Source of the DNA: JARFQW01 sp963842955
Lineage (GTDB): Bacteria; Pseudomonadota; Gammaproteobacteria; Steroidobacterales; XN24
Direction: 5' to 3'
Assembly (NCBI GenBank): GCA_963842955.1
Contig: CAWJIJ010000011.1
Location: forward strand, 124,001 to 188,000
Length of the DNA stretch: 64,000 bases
The notes below the pieces were generated by a model, which was given only the letters and a program-made list of their open reading frames with translations, had not been told where the DNA came from and did not search any database. This document shows positions 16,195 through 25,048 of the stretch, piece by piece. Positions within the stretch are counted from its first letter, which is position 1, and every line of letters begins with the position of its first letter. The position numbers were made by a program, and so were the translations under genes.

Positions 16195-18700
16195 GGCTGG
16201 CGTCGCGCGCGTAGTTCTGCAGGCGACGACGTGCCGCCCGCACCGCCGGATCCATGTCGAAGGACGCGGCCCGCGGCCAGGCCGCCTGGGCCTGCCGCAA
16301 TTCCGCCGCAACCAGCCGGGCGGTGTCGCGCAGCCAGGAAACAACCCCATAGCCGGATACCGTGGCACCCCCCAGCATCTCATCCGGCAGGTCCGGCGCC
16401 TCGCCGGACTCACCTTGGCCGGCCATCGCGCGCGTCTCCCGCTCCATGACAGGGTCCAGCAAGGCATGCAGCGGTCGCAGAACCTGGGCGCCGCGTCGCC
16501 GCAAGGCCGTCAGCGCATGCGCCCCGTCGCAGACGGCGGCGCGCGTGGCGGGCAACTCCCGGTGCAGGCGCGCGAAAGCCGCGCGCATGGCGTCTGCGCC
16601 ACCTCGCGCGCCCGCCGCGGCCAGGGCGTCCAGCCTGGCTTCGAACAGGGCGCCAGCCAGAGCATCGGCCACCACCCGGGCCGCGTCCAGCTGCGCTTCC
16701 CGGTCCGCCGATCTCTTGCGATCGGTTGGCGCCTCCGCATCCGCACGGGCACGCACCGCTGCGACGGCGGACCTCGCCGTGGCAAGGCGTTCCTGTTGCA
16801 GCTCGATCCATGCCGCTTCCACGAATGCCTGAGCTCGTGACCCGGGCATGCCCGCCACCCGGACCTCGACCCACTGGCGACGTGCACGGTTCGCGTTCCG
16901 CAGTGCCCGCACAGTGCGGCGCCGCAGCGCGCGCACGCACCAGGCCGCGCGCTGGGTGCCACGGCCGTAGGCGGCTGCGACCTGATCGCAGGCCGCGAGT
17001 GCGCCGCGACCGGCGCGTTGCAGCCACGCACTGAGCGACATCCATGCGGGCAGGTGGAGATGGAACCAGCCAAATCTCATGCCGAGAAAGAAGATCGCGC
17101 CTCCCAGCACCACCATCGCCACGGCCGGCCCCACGTCGCCAAGGGACAGGAACTCATGCGCCAGGTAGTGTTGCAGTCCGGCCGTATCGATCCCGGCACC
17201 TGCCAGGGCGGGCTGCAACAAGCCCTGCAGCACCAGCCCCGGCGCCATGCCGATGCCGATGATCGGGATACACAGGAGGGCCATGGCCAGCAGCATCAGG
17301 ACCGGGGCCTCCCGCACCTGCGCCAGCCGGGGCTCACGCGGACGACCGAGGAAAACCAGGCCGAGCAGCTTGATGAAGGATGCAGCAGTGCCGGCACACA
17401 CCAGCATGTAGACCTTATCCGCGAAGCGCAGGCTGGTGTCGCCGCTCACCGCGTGGGCTTCGACCAGGGCATGGTGCACCAGGCACTTGCTGACGAAGCC
17501 GTTCAACAGGGGCACGCCGGCGATGCCCGCCGCGGCCACCAGCATGCAGGCGAATGTAAACGGCATGCGCCGCCATAGCCCGCCGAGGGCATACATGTCG
17601 GCTGTACCGGCACGGTAGGCCACGGCGCCGATGCCGAGGAACAGGCAGGCTTTGAACAAGGCGTGGTTGGCGGCATGCATGAGCCCACCAGCCAGTCCCA
17701 GGGAGCCGTCGGCGGCGTGTAGGAAGGCGCCGGCGCCGAGACCCGCGAGGATGAAACCCATCTGGCTGATGCTGTGATACGCCAGCATCCGCTTGGCGTC
17801 ACGCTGTCCGAGCGCGAACACGACGCCCATGGCCATGCTTGCGATCCCGAGCCACAGCACCAGCAGTCCCAGTTCAGCAGCGAACCCGCTGCCGAGACCG
17901 TCAGCCGGCGCGAACACGGAGTACAGCGTGCGAAAAATGCCGTAGGCGCCCGCCTTGATCATCACGCCGGAGAGCAGCGCGCTCGCCGGCGCCGGCGCTA
18001 CCGGATGCGCATTGGGCAGCCACACGTGCAGCGGCACCATGCCGGCCTTGACGCCGAAGCCGAGCACCATGAGCACGGCCGCTGCGGGCGGCGCCTGCAC
18101 GCCCAGCGCGGCGAGCGGCGTGTCCAGCGGCCCGCCGCCCACGGCCTGCACCATCATGATGCCGGCCAGCAGGGACATGCCGCCGAGCACGGTGAGCCAG
18201 AAATACTGGATGGCTGCGCGCCGGGCCGCGAGCGTGCCGCTGTGGATCACCAGAAGAAGGGCGATAAGGCCGAGCGCCTCGAAGAACAGGTAAAGGGTCA
18301 AGAGGTCGCCCGCCAGCACGACGCCGAGTTGCGCACCCAGGGTGGCGAGACTCGCGGCGTGGTAACGACCGGCACCCGGCTTGTGGCGAAAGTAGGCGAC
18401 GGCGAACAGCGTCGCGCATAACCAGACGAAGGTGCTGAATATGGCGAACAGTGCGCTGAAGCGGTCGACCACGAAGCGCAGCGCGCCCAGCATCAGCGGC
18501 ACTTCGGCCTGCAACTGCAGGCCCGCGTCGAGTGGCTGCAGCAGCCCCAGGGACCCGGCCAGCGCACCCCCCGCCACGCCGAGGGCCAGCAGGTCCCGCG
18601 CGACGGCGTGGCGCCGGCCGAGCACGGGCGCCCACAGCGCGGCCAGCAGGGGCGCCCCCACGAGCCACGGTATCCACGATGAATACGCTGCCAGTCCCAT
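16124..18700 (-). CDS. Mrp/MBH-type antiporter-like subunit 4, with long C-terminal extension
   Basis: This is an 858-residue proton-conducting subunit of the ND5/ND4/MrpA-D superfamily and the last gene of the ten-gene operon. The channel residues are present: a glutamate in LYLFFEALGL, a lysine in GFGVKAGMVPLHVWLPNAHP and another in LNGFVSKCLVHH. After about 14 membrane segments (to residue about 560), some 290 residues of Arg/Ala-rich helical sequence follow, then one last hydrophobic segment (ALTMLLMALLALLVFL). NuoL ends in a long lateral helix plus a final membrane helix, and this extension may be a functional analogue, which is inference. Standard MrpA instead carries DUF4040 and MbhE-like parts, encoded separately here. 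Confidence 0.8.
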   Translation of the reverse strand: MGLAAYSSWIPWLVGAPLLAALWAPVLGRRHAVARDLLALGVAGGALAGSLGLLQPLDAGLQLQAEVPLMLGALRFVVDRFSALFAIFSTFVWLCATLFAVAYFRHKPGAGRYHAASLATLGAQLGVVLAGDLLTLYLFFEALGLIALLLVIHSGTLAARRAAIQYFWLTVLGGMSLLAGIMMVQAVGGGPLDTPLAALGVQAPPAAAVLMVLGFGVKAGMVPLHVWLPNAHPVAPAPASALLSGVMIKAGAYGIFRTLYSVFAPADGLGSGFAAELGLLVLWLGIASMAMGVVFALGQRDAKRMLAYHSISQMGFILAGLGAGAFLHAADGSLGLAGGLMHAANHALFKACLFLGIGAVAYRAGTADMYALGGLWRRMPFTFACMLVAAAGIAGVPLLNGFVSKCLVHHALVEAHAVSGDTSLRFADKVYMLVCAGTAASFIKLLGLVFLGRPREPRLAQVREAPVLMLLAMALLCIPIIGIGMAPGLVLQGLLQPALAGAGIDTAGLQHYLAHEFLSLGDVGPAVAMVVLGGAIFFLGMRFGWFHLHLPAWMSLSAWLQRAGRGALAACDQVAAAYGRGTQRAAWCVRALRRRTVRALRNANRARRQWVEVRVAGMPGSRAQAFVEAAWIELQQERLATARSAVAAVRARADAEAPTDRKRSADREAQLDAARVVADALAGALFEARLDALAAAGARGGADAMRAAFARLHRELPATRAAVCDGAHALTALRRRGAQVLRPLHALLDPVMERETRAMAGQGESGEAPDLPDEMLGGATVSGYGVVSWLRDTARLVAAELRQAQAAWPRAASFDMDPAVRAARRRLQNYARDASLNVALTMLLMALLALLVFLGGRP

Positions 18701-18703
18701 GTC

Positions 18704-20194
18704 CTAGCCGCCGCCGAAAAAGCCGGACACGGCGCCGCGCGCCAGCGACAGCGGCATGCCCGGCAGAGCCGCGGCCAGCCCCAAGGCGATGCTGACCGCC
18801 GTCGCCACGGCAAGCGCGAGGAGCATGCTGCGTGGCGCTTCGCGACGATCGCGTCGCATCGGCGGTGCATCCTCATCCACAGCGAACCAGGCCAGCCAGA
18901 CGGGCTGGAGCAAGTACCAAGCGGCCAGCAACGCACCGCCCAGCAGCACCAGCAGCAGCCACGGATGCCCCGCCTGCAGCATGCCGACGCCCATCACCCA
19001 CTTTCCGATGAACCCGGACAACGGCGGTACGCCGACGATCCCTAGCGCGGCGATTGTGAAGGCCGTCATGGTCAGCGGCATGCGCCGCGCAATGCCGCGC
19101 AGCTCGGAAACGCGCTGGACCCCGGCTTGGGTTGCCAGCACGCCGGCGCAGAAAAACAGGGCCCCCTTGAGGAAGGCGTGGTGCGTGATGTGCGCCAGGG
19201 CGCCGATGGTCACTTCCGGGGCCAGCAGGGCTACCGCGAGCAGCACGTAAGCCATCTGGCTGATGGTCGACCAGGCCAGGCGCCGCTTCAGCTCGTCTTC
19301 CGCCGCCGCCATCACGGCGCCAAACAGTACGGACACTGCCGCAAGTCCTGCCAGCCACGGCATCACGCCGAGCGCCGCGGCGAGTTCCACGCCAAACACC
19401 TCGAACACCACCCTGAGGATGCCGAAGGTGCCTGCCGCGACCATGACGCCGGACAGAAGCGCCGAGAACGGCGCCGGCGCTGCGGGATGCACGTCCGGCA
19501 CCCAGCCGTGCAGCGGCATGATCGCCGCCTTGACGCCAAAGCCCGCCAGCAGGCACCAGAAGGCCGTACGTAGCAGGGCGCCGTCGGTGCCGGCGGCGAA
19601 AATGCCCCCCGGCGTGAAGGGACGATCACCCGCCAGGAAGAAGCACAGGATCACGCCCAGCAGCACCAGGCTGCCGCCCAGCAGGATGTAGACGATGTAC
19701 TTGGTGCCGGCGCGCATCGCGGCCGGCGTCTGGTCGTGCACCACCAGGGGGTAAACCAGGATGGAGAACAGCTCGTAGAACACCAGCAGGGTGATCAGGT
19801 TGCCGGCCCATGCCACCCCGAGCATCCAGCCGTGCGCCAGCATGAAGAAAGCCAGGTAACGGGTCTCGCTGCCATCCCGGCGCAAGTAGCCGTACGAGTA
19901 GAGGAGCGCCAGCAGGAACATCAGCGACACCGTGGCGCCGAACAGTGCGCCCATCGGGTCGACACGCAGCTGCAACCAGACCTGGGCCGTGAAATGCACC
20001 AGCAGGGCCTGCGGCGCCGGCCCCGCCAGGGCAGCCGGGATAAGAGCGATCGCCAGCGCGGCACTGGCCGCCGACACAAATAGCAGGACGACCATACGGC
20101 CGCGATCGCCCAGCCGGCGCAGTGGCAGCGCTGCGGCGCCGCCCAGAAGCGGCAGCGCGAGCGCGGCAAGGACGAGGATCGAATTGGGGTCCAT
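18704..20194 (-). CDS. Mrp/MBH-type antiporter-like subunit 3 (MrpD/NuoM family)
   Basis: The 496-residue membrane protein with about 14 hydrophobic segments starts at ATG 20194. The conserved channel residues are present: Glu in LLVFYELFSIL, Lys in GFGVKAAIMPLHGWVPDVHP and Lys in LSGFIGKWVMG. The family moves protons through the membrane domain of complex I, Mrp antiporters and membrane-bound hydrogenases. It is the third of four such genes in a row, 3 bp before the 858-residue subunit, and reads without interruptions. The exact ion (H+ or Na+) cannot be read off. Confidence 0.85.
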   Translation of the reverse strand: MDPNSILVLAALALPLLGGAAALPLRRLGDRGRMVVLLFVSAASAALAIALIPAALAGPAPQALLVHFTAQVWLQLRVDPMGALFGATVSLMFLLALLYSYGYLRRDGSETRYLAFFMLAHGWMLGVAWAGNLITLLVFYELFSILVYPLVVHDQTPAAMRAGTKYIVYILLGGSLVLLGVILCFFLAGDRPFTPGGIFAAGTDGALLRTAFWCLLAGFGVKAAIMPLHGWVPDVHPAAPAPFSALLSGVMVAAGTFGILRVVFEVFGVELAAALGVMPWLAGLAAVSVLFGAVMAAAEDELKRRLAWSTISQMAYVLLAVALLAPEVTIGALAHITHHAFLKGALFFCAGVLATQAGVQRVSELRGIARRMPLTMTAFTIAALGIVGVPPLSGFIGKWVMGVGMLQAGHPWLLLVLLGGALLAAWYLLQPVWLAWFAVDEDAPPMRRDRREAPRSMLLALAVATAVSIALGLAAALPGMPLSLARGAVSGFFGGG

Positions 20195-20206
20195 CGCTTG
20201 ACTCCC

Positions 20207-21682
20207 CTACATCCCGGCCACGAACCGGACCGCGGCCTCGGCCAGTGAAAACGGCATGCCTGGCGTGCGCGCGCTGATGCCCAGCAGCAGGACGTAGGCC
20301 GCACTCACCAGCGTGGGCACGAGCAGCAGCAACCTCGCTTCGCGGATCCCGGCTGGCAGCCCGCGCGGCGGCCGGAACCATGCCAGGTAAACGACCGGGA
20401 GCCAGTAAGCGGCGTTGAGCAATGCGCTGGCCAGCATCAGCAACACGAACCACCAGGCGCCCGCCTGCAGCGCGCCGAGCGACAGGTACCACTTGGTGAC
20501 GAAACCGGCGAACAGCGGCACGCCGATGAAACTCAGCGCCGCGATCGTGAAAGCCGCCATGGTCCAGGGCATGACGCGGCCGAGGCCGGCGAGCTCGCGC
20601 AGCTCGGTCCGCCCCGTGGTGCGCTCGATGGCCCCGGCGACAAAGAACATGGTGATCTTGGCGAAGGCCTGGTTGGCGATGTGCACGATGGCCGCCAGCG
20701 CCGCCAGCGGTGTCAGCAGAGCTGCGCCGAGCACGATGTAAGAGAGCTGGCTGATGGTGGACCAGGCCAGGAGTCGCTTCAGGTTCACCTGCGCCAGGGC
20801 GACGATCGAGGCCGCCAGGATGGTGAAGGACGCCACTGCCGCCAGCCACGGCGCATAGCCCAGCTCGCCCAGCAGGTCTACGCCGAAGATGTTGTAGACC
20901 ACGCGCAGCAGCCCGAACACGCCGGCCTTCACCACGGCGACGGCGTGCAGCAGGGCACTCACCGGCGTGGGCGCGACCATGGCGGTGGGTAGCCAGCCGT
21001 GCAGTGGCATGATGGCCGCCTTGACACCGAAGCCCGCCACCAGCACGACGAACGTCAGCAGCAACATGCCGTCGCCGGACTGTCGCGTGAGCACGCCGGG
21101 AAAGGCGAAGCTCAGGGTGCCGGCAAGATGCTGCACCAGCACCGTGCCGAGCAGGATCAGTGCGCCGCCGGACAGCGTATAGGCAAGGTACTTGCGCCCG
21201 GCGCGCATCGCCGCAGGCGTCTCGTCGTGCACCAGCAGCGGATAGGTGCACACCGTGAGTAGCTCGTAAAACAGCAACAGCGTCACGAGGTTGCCTGCGA
21301 AAGCGATACCCACGGTGGTGGAGACGCACAGCGCGAAGAAGCCGAAAAAGCGCGCGCGCTGGTGGCGGTCGCGCATGTAGCCGACGGCGTAGACGGTCGT
21401 GAGCACCCACAGGGTGGAAGAGACCAGGGCAAAGAACATGCCGAGCGCGTCGGCGCGGAAGGCGATGCCGATGCCGGGCGGAAAGTCGATCACCTCGTAG
21501 CTGTACACCGTCCCCGCCAGACTGCCCGGCAGCAGCGACAGGATGACCACCAGCTTGATCACCGCGGCCGCCAGGGTGAACAGGGCGCGCCAGGCATCGT
21601 GGCGCCCCAGCAGGAACACCAGCATGGCGCAAAGTAGCGACAGTGCGGGCGCCAGGACGACCCTGAAGTCGAGTACCTCCAC
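20207..21682 (-). CDS. Mrp/MBH-type antiporter-like subunit 2 (MrpD/NuoM family)
   Basis: The 491-residue protein starts at a GTG (21682). It shares with its downstream neighbour VHDETPAAMRAG, GFGVKAAIMPLHGWLPTA and WSTISQLSYIVLG, so the two are clear paralogues from a duplication. Channel residues are retained: Glu in LLFYELLTVCTYP, Lys in GVKAAIMP and Lys in FAGFVTKWYLS. It is expected to be a proton path in the inner membrane. It is separated by 3 bp from subunit 1 and 12 bp from subunit 3. Confidence 0.85.
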   Translation of the reverse strand: MEVLDFRVVLAPALSLLCAMLVFLLGRHDAWRALFTLAAAVIKLVVILSLLPGSLAGTVYSYEVIDFPPGIGIAFRADALGMFFALVSSTLWVLTTVYAVGYMRDRHQRARFFGFFALCVSTTVGIAFAGNLVTLLLFYELLTVCTYPLLVHDETPAAMRAGRKYLAYTLSGGALILLGTVLVQHLAGTLSFAFPGVLTRQSGDGMLLLTFVVLVAGFGVKAAIMPLHGWLPTAMVAPTPVSALLHAVAVVKAGVFGLLRVVYNIFGVDLLGELGYAPWLAAVASFTILAASIVALAQVNLKRLLAWSTISQLSYIVLGAALLTPLAALAAIVHIANQAFAKITMFFVAGAIERTTGRTELRELAGLGRVMPWTMAAFTIAALSFIGVPLFAGFVTKWYLSLGALQAGAWWFVLLMLASALLNAAYWLPVVYLAWFRPPRGLPAGIREARLLLLVPTLVSAAYVLLLGISARTPGMPFSLAEAAVRFVAGM

Positions 21683-21685
21683 GGC

Positions 21686-23161
21686 TCAGCCTCCGCCCGA
21701 AAGCTGCTGCACGACCGGCGCGAGCAGGTCGATGGGCCACCGTCCGAACAAGCCGCCGAGGACACACAGGGCCGCCAGCAGCAGCACGGGCAGCAGCATG
21801 GAGAGCGGCGCCTCGCGCACCGACAGCATCTGCTCCTGCACGGGCGCGCGGAAGTAGAAGGCGTTCAGGATGCGCACGTAGTAGAAGAAGATCAGCAAGG
21901 CGCCTGCCAGCAGCGCGACGGCGAAGCCCGGCCGGCCGGCCTCGAGTGCGCCGAGCGCGATGTACCACTTGCCGAGGAAGCCTGCAGTCGGCGGCAAGCC
22001 CACGATGGCGAGCACGCCGATCGACAACGCCAAGCCGGTCCATGGCATGACGCGGCCGACGCCGCGCAGGTCGTGCAGCGTCCTGAAGCCCGTCTGGTGA
22101 ATCAGCGCTCCGGCCGCAAGGAACAGCGTCGATTTGATCAGGGCGTGGTTCAGCACGTGGACCGTAGCCCCGGTTGCGGCCACGGGGTTCGCCAGCCCCA
22201 GCCCGAGCACGATATAACCGATGTTGGACACGGTCGAATACGCCAGCATGAGCTTGATGTCCTGCTGGAACAATGCCGCCAGGGCGCCCCCGATGATGGC
22301 CGTGGCGCCGAGCCAGGCCAGTGCCTCGTAAACCGTCCCCAGCGCCACGCTTTCCAGCCCCGAGAAAAGCGGCAGGATGCGCAACCAGCCGATGATGCCG
22401 ATGTTCACGACCAGTCCGGAGAGAATGGCGCTGACCGGGCTCGGCGCGCTGGCGTGCGCATCCGGCAACCACAGGTGCAGCGGAAACAGCGCCGCCTTGA
22501 CCATGAAGCCGGCCGTGAGCCCGCCCAGGGCCAGCGCTGCCGGCGCCGCCACGCCGTTGTCGGCCAGGCGCGCGCCGACGTCGGCCATGTTGAGGCTGCC
22601 GGTCAGCGCATGCAGCACGCCGACCGAGAACAGGATGAGCACAGAGGACACTGCGCCTGCCAGCAGGTACTTGAGCGCCGCGAGCGCGGCAATGCGACCT
22701 CCACCCGCGGCCACCAGCGCGTAGCTCGATACGGAGGCCAGCTCCATGAACACGAACAGGTTGAACAAGTCGCCTGCGCAGACGAAGCCGACCAGGCCGC
22801 CCAGGTTCACCAGCAGGAGACTGTAGTACCAGGGTCGGCGGTGCGCGGGGATTGCGGCCTCGGCGTCGCGCCGGCTGTAAATCAGCACCAGCAGGTAGAC
22901 CAGTGCGATGAACACGCTTGCGGCACTCAGCGCGTCAAATCGGAGCTCGATCCCGTAGGGCGGCGGCCACCCGCCCATGGCGTAAGAGAAGGGCCCTTCC
23001 ACCACCAGCCGTCGCGTCAGCAGCACGGTCGCAAGCAGGGACAACGCCGCGGCGGCGACGCCCAGGCCCCAGGCGAGCGTGGGCCGGCCGCGTCCAAGGG
23101 CGGGCGCCAGCGCAGCCACGGCCAGCGGTACCATGGCCGCCAGCGGCAGCCAGTGATCCAT
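21686..23161 (-). CDS. mrpD: MrpD/MbhH-like antiporter subunit 1
   Basis: The 491-residue antiporter-like protein begins MDHWLPLAAMVPLAVAALAP. It carries LFVFMELASVSSYALVA (Glu), GFMVKAALFPLHLWLPDAHA (Lys) and TAGFLGKWYIALGALEAGRP (Lys). It directly follows mrpC, the place of MrpD in canonical Mrp operons and MbhH in hydrogenases, so it is the best candidate for the ancestral MrpD among the four. ATG 23161 overlaps the mrpC stop. A GTG one codon earlier is possible. Confidence 0.88.
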   Translation of the reverse strand: MDHWLPLAAMVPLAVAALAPALGRGRPTLAWGLGVAAAALSLLATVLLTRRLVVEGPFSYAMGGWPPPYGIELRFDALSAASVFIALVYLLVLIYSRRDAEAAIPAHRRPWYYSLLLVNLGGLVGFVCAGDLFNLFVFMELASVSSYALVAAGGGRIAALAALKYLLAGAVSSVLILFSVGVLHALTGSLNMADVGARLADNGVAAPAALALGGLTAGFMVKAALFPLHLWLPDAHASAPSPVSAILSGLVVNIGIIGWLRILPLFSGLESVALGTVYEALAWLGATAIIGGALAALFQQDIKLMLAYSTVSNIGYIVLGLGLANPVAATGATVHVLNHALIKSTLFLAAGALIHQTGFRTLHDLRGVGRVMPWTGLALSIGVLAIVGLPPTAGFLGKWYIALGALEAGRPGFAVALLAGALLIFFYYVRILNAFYFRAPVQEQMLSVREAPLSMLLPVLLLAALCVLGGLFGRWPIDLLAPVVQQLSGGG

Positions 23162-23511
23162 CACTCCGCCCCTTTGAGTTCATCCGCCTCGATGGTGCCG
23201 CACTGGCGGTGGATCTCGACGATCAGCGCCAGCGCCAGCGCGGTGATGCTCATGGCGACAACGATGCCGGTCAGGATCATGGCGTGCGGCAGCGGGCTGG
23301 CGAAGGGACCGTTCACACCGCCACCGAGGATCGGCGCGGTGCCGCCGTCGACCATGCCCGAGGTGACGATGAAGGCGAACACGGCCGTTTCCATGATGTT
23401 CAGCCCGAGGAGCTTCTTCACCAGGTTCGACCTGGCCAGCACAACATAGAGGCCGATACAGAACAGCACCACGAAGGCCGCGTAGTCGAGGTTGTGCCAA
23501 CCGGCGGACAC
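23161..23511 (-). CDS. mrpC: MrpC/MbhG (NuoK-like) subunit
   Basis: The 116-residue protein has three hydrophobic segments and starts at a GTG behind the upstream stop. FCIGLYVVLARSNLVKKLLGLNIMETAVFAFIVTSG is the typical MrpC/NuoK layout, including the glutamate in the second helix (NIMETAV) involved in proton transfer. PLPHAMILTGIVVAMSI is the conserved third helix. It is an inner-membrane subunit next to MrpB and MrpD in the complex, and the gene order here matches. Confidence 0.9.
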   Translation of the reverse strand: MSAGWHNLDYAAFVVLFCIGLYVVLARSNLVKKLLGLNIMETAVFAFIVTSGMVDGGTAPILGGGVNGPFASPLPHAMILTGIVVAMSITALALALIVEIHRQCGTIEADELKGAE

Positions 23512-23512
23512 C

Positions 23513-24214
23513 TCACCGACCCCTCATCTGCAGGAACAAGCCGAGGATGATGGTCGCGGTGCCGACGCCGATACCGAGTTCGAGCCCCAGCAGCATCGCG
23601 CCGCGCGCCCACGGCGGATCGGCCGGGAGCCCCAGCACGGCGCCGGTCGTGACCAGGCTGAGCAATGCGGCCAGCGCGAAAGCCAGCGGCGCCGCCGCCT
23701 GCAGCCACGACGCCAGGCGCGGTGCCAGCAGCGGACGCTCGTACCCGCGGCCCGTCACCACGCTCAGCAGCACCAGCAGGGCACCGAGTATGACGCCGCC
23801 CTGAAACCCGCCGCCGGGCGAGAGGTGACCCCGGAGCGCCACCAGCACGGCAAACGCCGCAATGAAGGGCGCCAGCAGGTGGATGACGAAGGCCACCACC
23901 GGGCTGATGGCCACCTCGCCCGCATGCGCGGGTCCGCGCTCGCGGGGTGGCGGCGCCAGCACGGTCATGACGGCAGCCAGCGCTGCGAACATGACCATCA
24001 CTTCGCCGAACGTGTCGTAGCCGCGGTAGGCCAGCAGCACCGCGGTGACCAGGTTGTCCGCGCCGGTCTCCTCGGCGCCGTGCGCCACCACGTAGGCGGC
24101 CACGCGCGCATGCACCGGCGCGGCCGGGTCGCCGGGGCGCGGCAGAGCCATGACGCCGGCGAGCATCGGCAACGCCGCGGCCATGATCGCCAGTGCGACG
24201 AGCAGGCGCCTCAT
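23513..24214 (-). CDS. Fused MbhE-MrpB subunit
   Basis: The 233-residue protein starts at ATG 24214. Residues 1-95 (ETGADNLVTAVLLAYRGYDT, LFGEVMV-like) match the MbhE/MrpA C-terminal piece. From about residue 105 onward (PVVAFVIHLLAPFIAAFAVL, LRGHLSPGGGFQGGVILGA) the sequence is MnhB/MrpB. In many Mrp systems the first piece is part of MrpA, and in membrane-bound hydrogenase it is a separate subunit, so the join with MrpB is a local arrangement. The ATG overlaps the upstream DUF4040 gene. Confidence 0.8.
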   Translation of the reverse strand: MRRLLVALAIMAAALPMLAGVMALPRPGDPAAPVHARVAAYVVAHGAEETGADNLVTAVLLAYRGYDTFGEVMVMFAALAAVMTVLAPPPRERGPAHAGEVAISPVVAFVIHLLAPFIAAFAVLVALRGHLSPGGGFQGGVILGALLVLLSVVTGRGYERPLLAPRLASWLQAAAPLAFALAALLSLVTTGAVLGLPADPPWARGAMLLGLELGIGVGTATIILGLFLQMRGR

Positions 24215-24453
24215 CGCTCCCGCCTGCCGGTACGGCCGATCGCGAGCAGGAACAGGATGGTGGTCACGCCGGCGCCGACCGCTGCCTCGGTCATGGCCAC
24301 GTCCGGCGCGCCGCGGTGCTGCCACAGCAGGCACATCACCAGGCTGTAGCCGGAGAAGAGAATCGCCGCGGCCAGCAGGTCGCGGGTCCGCGCCACAGCG
24401 AGGGCCATACCGATGAGCAGCGCCAACATCACCAGGTCGAAGAGTTCGCTCAT
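24211..24453 (-). CDS. DUF4040/MbhD-like subunit
   Basis: The 80-residue protein with three hydrophobic segments starts at ATG 24453. The pattern SELFDLVMLALLIGMALAV and HRGAPDVAMTEAAVGAGVTT is the DUF4040 domain, which in MrpA forms the C-terminal membrane part and in MBH is the subunit MbhD. The glutamate in MTEAAVG corresponds to the acidic residue in the ion path of these modules. It overlaps both mrpG and the MbhE-MrpB gene by 3-4 bp. Confidence 0.85.
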   Translation of the reverse strand: MSELFDLVMLALLIGMALAVARTRDLLAAAILFSGYSLVMCLLWQHRGAPDVAMTEAAVGAGVTTILFLLAIGRTGRRER

Positions 24454-24770
24454 CAACGGACCTCGCGTGCGCTGCCGAACGGCTGCAGGCCGGTGTGGTG
24501 GGCCGCGTGCGCCAGCGCATGGCAGGAAGTGGGGCTGGACAGCAGCACCAGTGCGAGCAGGAGCAGGATCTTCAGCGCCTCCGGATGTGGCGCGACGTAC
24601 AAAGCCAGGGCCAGCAGGATCGAGCCGGCGCCTACGGTGTCGCACTTGGATACGGCGTGGGCACGCGTGTAGAAATCGGGCAGGCGCAGGAGGCCGAGCG
24701 TCCCGACGCAGAAAAAGGCGGCGCCAATGCAGGCTAGCGTCATCACCAGGCCGAGCCAGAGCGCGTTCAT
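24453..24770 (-). CDS. mrpG: MrpG (MnhG/PhaG) subunit
   Basis: The 105-residue protein with three hydrophobic segments starts at ATG 24770. GTLGLLRLPDFYTRAHAVSKCDTVG is the MnhG family signature. It is an inner-membrane accessory subunit of Mrp antiporters. Overlaps with mrpF and the DUF4040 gene show translational coupling. The C-terminal tail (HTGLQPFGSAREVR) is hydrophilic, as is usual. Confidence 0.9.
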   Translation of the reverse strand: MNALWLGLVMTLACIGAAFFCVGTLGLLRLPDFYTRAHAVSKCDTVGAGSILLALALYVAPHPEALKILLLLALVLLSSPTSCHALAHAAHHTGLQPFGSAREVR

Positions 24771-25048
24771 GGCTGCCAGCTCCCGCGTATGCGGCCGGTC
24801 TCGAGGAAACGGCTCGCGGCGATGGTGATGCCGAAGTTCAGCAGGCCGTAGACCAGGGCCACGTCCAGCAGCAGGCTGCGCCTGAAGGCCAGCCCGAGCA
24901 GCACCAGCACGACCAGCGCCTTGGTGTTGACCACATTGGTGGCGAGGATGCGATCGACCACGGTGGGCCCGCGGAACGCCCGCGACAGGCAGGCGAAGGC
25001 GTTCACCAGCAGGAACGCGGCGAGCCCCCAGAAGAACGTCGTGATCAT
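24767..25048 (-). CDS. mrpF: MrpF (MnhF/PhaF) subunit
   Basis: The 93-residue protein with three hydrophobic segments starts at ATG 25048. FRGPTVVDRILATNVVNTKALVV is the MnhF signature, with the conserved Asp-Arg pair. It is a small inner-membrane subunit of the Mrp complex. It overlaps mrpE and mrpG by 4 bp each. The frame is intact and the family assignment firm. Confidence 0.9.
   Translation of the reverse strand: MITTFFWGLAAFLLVNAFACLSRAFRGPTVVDRILATNVVNTKALVVLVLLGLAFRRSLLLDVALVYGLLNFGITIAASRFLETGRIRGSWQP

Noticed and set aside
16124..23161. Part of respiratory complex I (nuoL, nuoM, nuoN)
   Set aside because: The small subunits upstream are MrpE, F, G, DUF4040 and MrpB, which complex I lacks, and no peripheral-arm nuo genes are present.
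18704..23161. Long frames on the opposite strand of the Mrp genes
   Set aside because: They are Gln/Arg/His-rich shadows of GC-rich membrane-protein genes with no family features.
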